Source: GCA-2683135 sp964507445 (lineage in GTDB: Bacteria; Planctomycetota; GCA-002687715). From it: DNA of 64,000 nt. Position numbers and translations under genes: made by a program. Where the stretch lies: contig CAZDQF010000005.1 of the NCBI GenBank assembly GCA_964507445.1, forward strand, positions 1 to 64,000. The letters are read 5' to 3'. Below are positions 60,194 to 64,000 of this stretch, piece after piece. A model generated the notes under the pieces. The model searched no databases and was not told where the DNA came from. It was given only the letters and a program-made list of their open reading frames with translations. The number at the start of each line of letters is the position of its first letter. The first letter of the stretch is position 1.

Positions 60194-60988
60194 ATGCCAA
60201 GGCACCATGTCGTCATCCTCGCCCTCGCCTTCGTGGCCGGGTCCTGCGGGCACCCTCCGGCCGTGAACCAGGGTCCATCCGCCGAACCCCGCGGCCTTCA
60301 GGTTCGCTCGGGTGTGGTCGGACACAGCGTTGAAGGTCGGCAGATCCGTTGGGAGGTCTACGGCGACGGGCCCGACGTCTGCATGATCATCGCCACCATT
60401 CATGGCAACGAGGCCGCCGGGACGCCGCTCCTCGCTTCCCTCAAGGCCCACCTGGACGATCACCCCGACCTGCTCGAAGGGCGGTCCCTCGTCCTGGTCC
60501 CTGTCGCCAACCCGGACGGCCTGGCCAAAGGGCGGAGGCACAACGTCAACGGCGTGGACCTCAACCGCAACTTCCCCGCCGACAACTTCCAGGCATCCCG
60601 CCGCCACGGCCCCCGCGCCCTCTCCGAGCCCGAAGCCAGAGCCCTCCGGGACCTCGTCTATCGTCACAACCCCGCTCGCGTGGTCAGCATCCACCAACCC
60701 ATCGCCTGCATTGACTGGGACGGCCCCGGGGAGGGGCTGGCCCGGGCCATGTCGGAGCTCTCGGGCCTCGAAGCCAGGCGCATCGGCAGCCGCCCCGGCT
60801 CCTTCGGCTCATGGATCGGCGTGGACATGAACCGGCCCATCATCACCGTCGAGCTGCCCCGATCCGCCGACAGGCTGAGCGAGGAGGCCGCGTGGGATGC
60901 GTACGGCAGCATGCTCATCCAGAGCCTCATCTGGCCACGACGCCTGCAGGTCGTCCCTTACGCACAAGATCAGGAGACCGCACCGTGA
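60194..60988 (+). CDS. M14-family murein peptide amidase-like lipoprotein
   Basis: A 264-residue M14 peptidase resembling MpaA. ATIHGNEAAGTP carries the zinc His and Glu, NVNGVDLNRNFPADN the substrate Asn-Arg, VVSIHQP the third zinc His and IITVELPRS the catalytic Glu, so the site is complete. The N-terminus (MPRHHVVILALAFVAGSC) has a lipobox-like VAGSC, implying lipid anchoring, whereas E. coli MpaA is cytoplasmic. The likely reaction is release of diaminopimelate or peptides from murein tripeptide at the cell surface. The stop overlaps the start of the methyltransferase gene (GTGA), so the two are coupled. Confidence 0.83.
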   Translation: MPRHHVVILALAFVAGSCGHPPAVNQGPSAEPRGLQVRSGVVGHSVEGRQIRWEVYGDGPDVCMIIATIHGNEAAGTPLLASLKAHLDDHPDLLEGRSLVLVPVANPDGLAKGRRHNVNGVDLNRNFPADNFQASRRHGPRALSEPEARALRDLVYRHNPARVVSIHQPIACIDWDGPGEGLARAMSELSGLEARRIGSRPGSFGSWIGVDMNRPIITVELPRSADRLSEEAAWDAYGSMLIQSLIWPRRLQVVPYAQDQETAP

Positions 60989-61833
60989 ACGACTGGCGCG
61001 CCATGCACGAGCAGAACAGGAGATCATGGAACGCTGTCACGGCGGCTCACAACAGCCACAAGCGCGACCAGGCGAAGTTCCTGAGCGCCGGAGGCAGCAC
61101 CCTGTTCCCCGAAGAGCTGGAGCTTCTCGGAGACGTCTCAGGGAGAGACCTGGCACATCTGCAGTGCAACTGCGGTCAGGACTCCCTCTCCCTCTCGCAG
61201 ATGGGGGCGCACGTCACGGGAGTGGACATCTCGGATCGCGCCATCGATGTGGCGCAGGGGCTCGCCGACTCCACGGGCATCGCGTGCGCGTTCGTGCGCT
61301 CGGACCTGCTCGAGTGGCTTGAGTCCACGAGCGAGCGTTTTGATGTGGCGTTCGCCAGCTACGGGTGCGCGGGGTGGATATCGGATATCAACAGGTGGGC
61401 GCACGGCATCTCCCGCATCCTCAAGCCGAACGGGCAGCTGGTCTACATGGAGTTCCATCCGTTGGTGTGGAGCCTCGACGCCACGGGGCTCGCCGGCGAC
61501 TCCTACTTCGTCCATGACCCGATCGTCGAGGAGGAAGGGGTCACCGACTATGTGGGTGAAGCCCTCGCGCCATCCGGATTCGAGCGCGGAGTGGAGGGCT
61601 TCACGAACCCCGAGCGCGCCTACAGCTTCCAGTGGCCCGCCGCCGCCATCATGCAGGCTCTCATCGACGCAGGCATGAGCTTGAACGTGGTGCGAGAGTA
61701 CCCCTACGCCAACGGCTGCGAGCTGTTCGAGGGCATGCAGAGGACCCCGGGCAACCGCTACACCCTCCCCGGTCACATGCCCTCCCTGCCGCTCATGCTC
61801 GGCCTGCGCGCTCAGCAACCAGCAGACAGCTGA
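60985..61833 (+). CDS. Class I SAM-dependent methyltransferase
   Basis: A 282-residue protein starting at GTG 60985, which overlaps the preceding TGA by 3 nt and has AGGAG about 10 nt upstream. SAM-binding motif I is degenerate but recognisable (LAHLQCNCGQDSLSLSQMGA, then VTGVDISDRAIDVAQ). Motif IV appears as FDVAFASYGCAGWISDIN and a post-motif as ILKPNGQLVYMEFHPLVW. This resembles the bacterial small-molecule methyltransferase family with a Cys-Asn-Cys in motif I (LQCHCGQDTLSLAR-type). The substrate is unknown. Translational coupling to the murein amidase-like gene suggests a cell-envelope or peptide link, which is only inference. Confidence 0.85.
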   Translation: MNDWRAMHEQNRRSWNAVTAAHNSHKRDQAKFLSAGGSTLFPEELELLGDVSGRDLAHLQCNCGQDSLSLSQMGAHVTGVDISDRAIDVAQGLADSTGIACAFVRSDLLEWLESTSERFDVAFASYGCAGWISDINRWAHGISRILKPNGQLVYMEFHPLVWSLDATGLAGDSYFVHDPIVEEEGVTDYVGEALAPSGFERGVEGFTNPERAYSFQWPAAAIMQALIDAGMSLNVVREYPYANGCELFEGMQRTPGNRYTLPGHMPSLPLMLGLRAQQPADS

Positions 61834-61860
61834 GAGAGCGGTAGACCGAGCCCGGACTGT

Positions 61861-62397
61861 TCAGAGCCCCATGGAGTCCAGGAGCCCTGCGGGGGTCGTC
61901 TCCACGGTCAGCAGTTGACGGGCCTCCGCGCTGACAAAGCCCTCCGCCACCAGGTGATCGGCGAGGGACAGCCAGGGTTGGAAGAAGCCCTCCACGTCCA
62001 GCACGCCGATAGGGGCGCGCAGCTCGCCCAGCTGCTTCCAGGTGAGGACCTCGAGCATCTCGTCAAAGGTCCCGTATCCTCCGGGGAGCGCGATGAAGGC
62101 CTTGGACTCCGCGATCATCAGCTCTTTTCTCGGCATCATCCCGGTGGTCACTTCCATCCGCTGCAGCCCCGGGTGCGCGATCTCCACCGTGTGAAGGAAC
62201 CCTGGGATCACCCCGAGGACCTGTCCGCCGGCGTCGAGCACGGCGTCCGCACAGACCCCCATGAGACCGATGGACCCACCCCCGTAGACCAGGTCGTGGC
62301 CACGCTCGACGAGGACCCGGCCCAGCTCCACGGCGGCCGCCTCGAAGGCGGGGCGCGCCCCTTTCTGGGATCCACAGAAGACACAGACGGCTGACAT
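61861..62397 (-). CDS. LOG-family nucleotide phosphoribohydrolase
   Basis: A 178-residue Rossmann protein of the LOG family (TIGR00730 type). VCVFCGSQKG begins the fold, VYGGGSIGLMG is the phosphate-binding loop, and MMPRKELMIAESKAFIALPGGYGTFDEMLEVLTW contains the family PGGYGT signature and catalytic Arg/Glu. These enzymes release the base from cytokinin-type or purine nucleoside monophosphates; in most bacteria the physiological role is nucleotide salvage. ATG 62397 lies 9 nt after TACAAT, without a Shine-Dalgarno sequence. It is divergent from the second symporter gene. Confidence 0.92.
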   Translation of the reverse strand: MSAVCVFCGSQKGARPAFEAAAVELGRVLVERGHDLVYGGGSIGLMGVCADAVLDAGGQVLGVIPGFLHTVEIAHPGLQRMEVTTGMMPRKELMIAESKAFIALPGGYGTFDEMLEVLTWKQLGELRAPIGVLDVEGFFQPWLSLADHLVAEGFVSAEARQLLTVETTPAGLLDSMGL

Positions 62398-62406
62398 GGG
62401 CGCGGG

Positions 62407-62439
62407 ATTGTAGCCCTGTGGAGCGAGCCCCGATAGGCT
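62407..62439. promoter_or_regulatory. Divergent -10 boxes (LOG gene / symporter gene)
   Basis: Minus strand TACAAT (62412-62407) ends 9 nt before ATG 62397. Plus strand TAGGCT (62434-62439) ends 6 nt before GTG 62446. Unlike the tighter pairs, these boxes do not overlap, although a weak plus box TAGCCC (62411-62416) shares the TA step with the minus box. Confidence 0.55.
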
Positions 62440-62445
62440 GCCGCT

Positions 62446-64000
62446 GTGCAGCTTCTAGACTGGGTTGTGATGGCGGCATACGCCGCGTTGGTGCTCTGGA
62501 TCGGATGGAGAACCGGACGCGGCCACCAGACCACGGACGAGCTCTTCCTCGGCGGTCGCCGCATACCCGCGTGGGCCGCGTTCCTGTCCATGGTCGCCAC
62601 GGAGCTGTCCGCGGCCACCTACATCGCGGTGCCGGCCGCCGCCTACGGAGGAGACTGGGCGTACCTGCAGTTCGCGTTCGGCGCCCTGGCGGGCAAGGTC
62701 GTCCTGGGGGTGTGGTTCATCCGTCGCTACCACGCCATGGGCCTGGTGACGGTCTACGGGTTCCTCCAGCAGCGGTTCGGGCGCGGCGTGGAGCTGCTGG
62801 CGTCCTGGTTCTTCCTGGTCGGTCGCCTGTTCGCCTCCGGATCACGCCTCTTCATCGGCGCCCTGGCCTTCGCCACGGTCACGGGCCAACCCATGGTGCC
62901 TTCGATCCTCATGGCGGGGCTGGTGGCCGGGATCTACACCCTGAGCGGCGGCATCAAGGCGGTCATCTGGACCGACACCCTGCAGGGAGCGGTGTTCATC
63001 TTCGCCGCCGTGACGGCGCTCGTCGTGGTGCTGGGAGAGACCGGCGGTCTCGGTGAGGTCTGGACCACGGCGGAATCCGCGGACAAGACTCAGGTGTTCC
63101 ACTTCCCCGACCTTGGAGGACCCACGGCGGCCGAGATCTGGGATGCGTTGCTCGGGAACTACATCACCGGAGCCAGCGCGTTCCTGGTGGCCTTGTTCGG
63201 GGGCTTCTTCCTGACCCTGGCGAGCCACGGCACCGATCAGGATATGGTCCAGCGCCTGCTGACCACCCGCACGGGCAACAAGGGGGCCATGGCGCTGATC
63301 GGCTCGGCCATCACCAACTTCCCGCTGTCCGCCCTGTTCTTGTTCCTGGGCACATCCCTCTGGGTCTTCTATCGCCCCGACTCTCCCGACCCATGGACCG
63401 CTTACGACATCAGCGACTCGGGTCGGATCTTCCCTGTGTTCGTGCTCCACGAGATCCCCGCCGGTATCCGAGGGTTGATCTTCGCCGGGCTCTTCGCCGC
63501 CGCCATGTCCAGCATGGACTCCGCCCTCAACTCCCTGGCCACCACCTGGGTCGTGAACATCCGACGCAACGCTCAGGTGTCTCCCGAGGAGCGACTGCGG
63601 ATGACCCGAAGGGCGACCGTCGTGCTCGGACTGCTCCTCATCGGCGCCGCCCTTGGGTGCGTGGCCTGGGCGCAGGCCATGAAGGCCAGCGGATTCGGGT
63701 TGCTGGACGTGGCCCTCGGGAGCATGACCATCCTCTACGGCGGCCTCCTGGGGGCGTTCCTGGTGGGCATGATGACCGAGCGGGGCAGCCAGGGGAGCGT
63801 CATGGCGGGCATGCTCGCCAGCGGCTGCCTCGGGCTCGTCCTCCTGTTCCAGCCGCTGTACACCGACGGGGCGAAGGTGGTGGTGGCGTGGCCCTGGTGG
63901 ATCATCATCGGCACCGTCGTCTCCTTCGGCATCGGCGTCCTCGGGCGCAGCAAGCCGCGGCCTCCCGGGAAGCGGAGCCCACTGTGGTTCTTCCTCTACT
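62446..64000 (+). CDS. Sodium/solute symporter (SSS family), 3' end outside window
   Basis: The frame is open from GTG 62446 to the last base (518 codons plus one base). It encodes a polytopic SSS transporter: TTDELFLGGRRIPAWAAF near residue 28 (family N-terminal signature), STATELSAATYIAVP-like SMVATELSAATYI, LSGGIKAVIWTDTLQGAVF near 170, and FAGLFAAAMSSMDSALNSLAT near 350 (sodium-site helix). The start is set by TAGGCT 6 nt upstream and the family N-terminus; a GTG and an ATG slightly downstream (62467, 62470) are possible. It differs clearly from the symporter at 2477, so the two are not a recent duplication. The substrate is unknown; it is truncated by the window edge. Confidence 0.9.
   Translation, partial: MQLLDWVVMAAYAALVLWIGWRTGRGHQTTDELFLGGRRIPAWAAFLSMVATELSAATYIAVPAAAYGGDWAYLQFAFGALAGKVVLGVWFIRRYHAMGLVTVYGFLQQRFGRGVELLASWFFLVGRLFASGSRLFIGALAFATVTGQPMVPSILMAGLVAGIYTLSGGIKAVIWTDTLQGAVFIFAAVTALVVVLGETGGLGEVWTTAESADKTQVFHFPDLGGPTAAEIWDALLGNYITGASAFLVALFGGFFLTLASHGTDQDMVQRLLTTRTGNKGAMALIGSAITNFPLSALFLFLGTSLWVFYRPDSPDPWTAYDISDSGRIFPVFVLHEIPAGIRGLIFAGLFAAAMSSMDSALNSLATTWVVNIRRNAQVSPEERLRMTRRATVVLGLLLIGAALGCVAWAQAMKASGFGLLDVALGSMTILYGGLLGAFLVGMMTERGSQGSVMAGMLASGCLGLVLLFQPLYTDGAKVVVAWPWWIIIGTVVSFGIGVLGRSKPRPPGKRSPLWFFLY

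Overview
The window is a very GC-rich, gene-dense bacterial chromosome segment. It carries about 37 protein genes on both strands, short intergenic gaps, and no tRNA, rRNA, CRISPR array or insertion sequence that I could recognise. The gene content points to a planctomycete-like bacterium. The signs are transmembrane Ser/Thr kinases (one fused to a formylglycine-generating-enzyme-like domain), an ECF-type sigma factor beside a kinase gene, FG-GAP and PQQ-like secreted propellers, a Gln-rich coiled-coil protein, and a secreted protein ending in a W..LP..LR motif. This is inference from content; no marker gene is present.

Layout. 1-2.4 kb: the 3' part of a Gln-rich coiled-coil gene and a secreted-protein gene interrupted by one in-frame TGA. 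2.5-10.1 kb: a sodium/solute symporter, an FG-GAP protein, an RlmI-like rRNA methyltransferase, a glutaryl-CoA-dehydrogenase-like enzyme, a secreted esterase and a diaminopimelate decarboxylase. 10.2-15.8 kb: a Met-rich lipoprotein, an exported protein of unknown function, EF-P, adenosine deaminase and an ECF-like sigma factor. 15.8-20.3 kb (minus): a three-gene operon of a small membrane protein, an Nramp-related transporter and a kinase-FGE fusion. 20.4-25.2 kb: an M14 carboxypeptidase, tryptophan 2,3-dioxygenase and an RpoD-like sigma factor. 25.3-32.1 kb: an AddB/AddA-like recombination nuclease pair. 32.1-35.0 kb: ThiI and a second RpoD-like sigma paralogue. 35.1-45.7 kb: a 1260-residue PQQ/LamG protein, dimethylargininase, MurQ, a clan GH-A glycoside hydrolase, a candidate small RNA with a strong terminator, and a TPR kinase. 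45.7-49.2 kb: peptidase E, a class V aminotransferase and NagZ. 49.3-57.4 kb: one 2679-codon ORF. 57.4-64 kb: PhoD, a DksA-like protein, an EamA transporter, an MpaA-like amidase, a methyltransferase, a LOG-family protein and a second symporter cut by the window end.

The most striking gene is the 8.04-kb ORF at 49337-57376. It joins ETF:quinone oxidoreductase, a degenerate acyl-CoA-dehydrogenase-like region, a canonical acyl-CoA dehydrogenase, ETF-beta and ETF-alpha in one uninterrupted chain. If made as one protein, it would be a self-contained acyl-CoA-to-quinone electron conduit.

The most striking regulatory signal is a TANNNT box, often with TG one base upstream, that sits only 6-10 nt before many start codons. 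This is the layout of leaderless transcripts. At the tight divergent gene pairs the two opposing boxes overlap on the same base pairs, forming apparent bidirectional promoters. Two of these pairs share an identical 14-bp core.

MurQ, NagZ, an MpaA-like amidase and LysA suggest that the cell makes and recycles peptidoglycan. Tryptophan dioxygenase, glutaryl-CoA dehydrogenase and the fusion enzyme suggest amino-acid or fatty-acid oxidation feeding the quinone pool.
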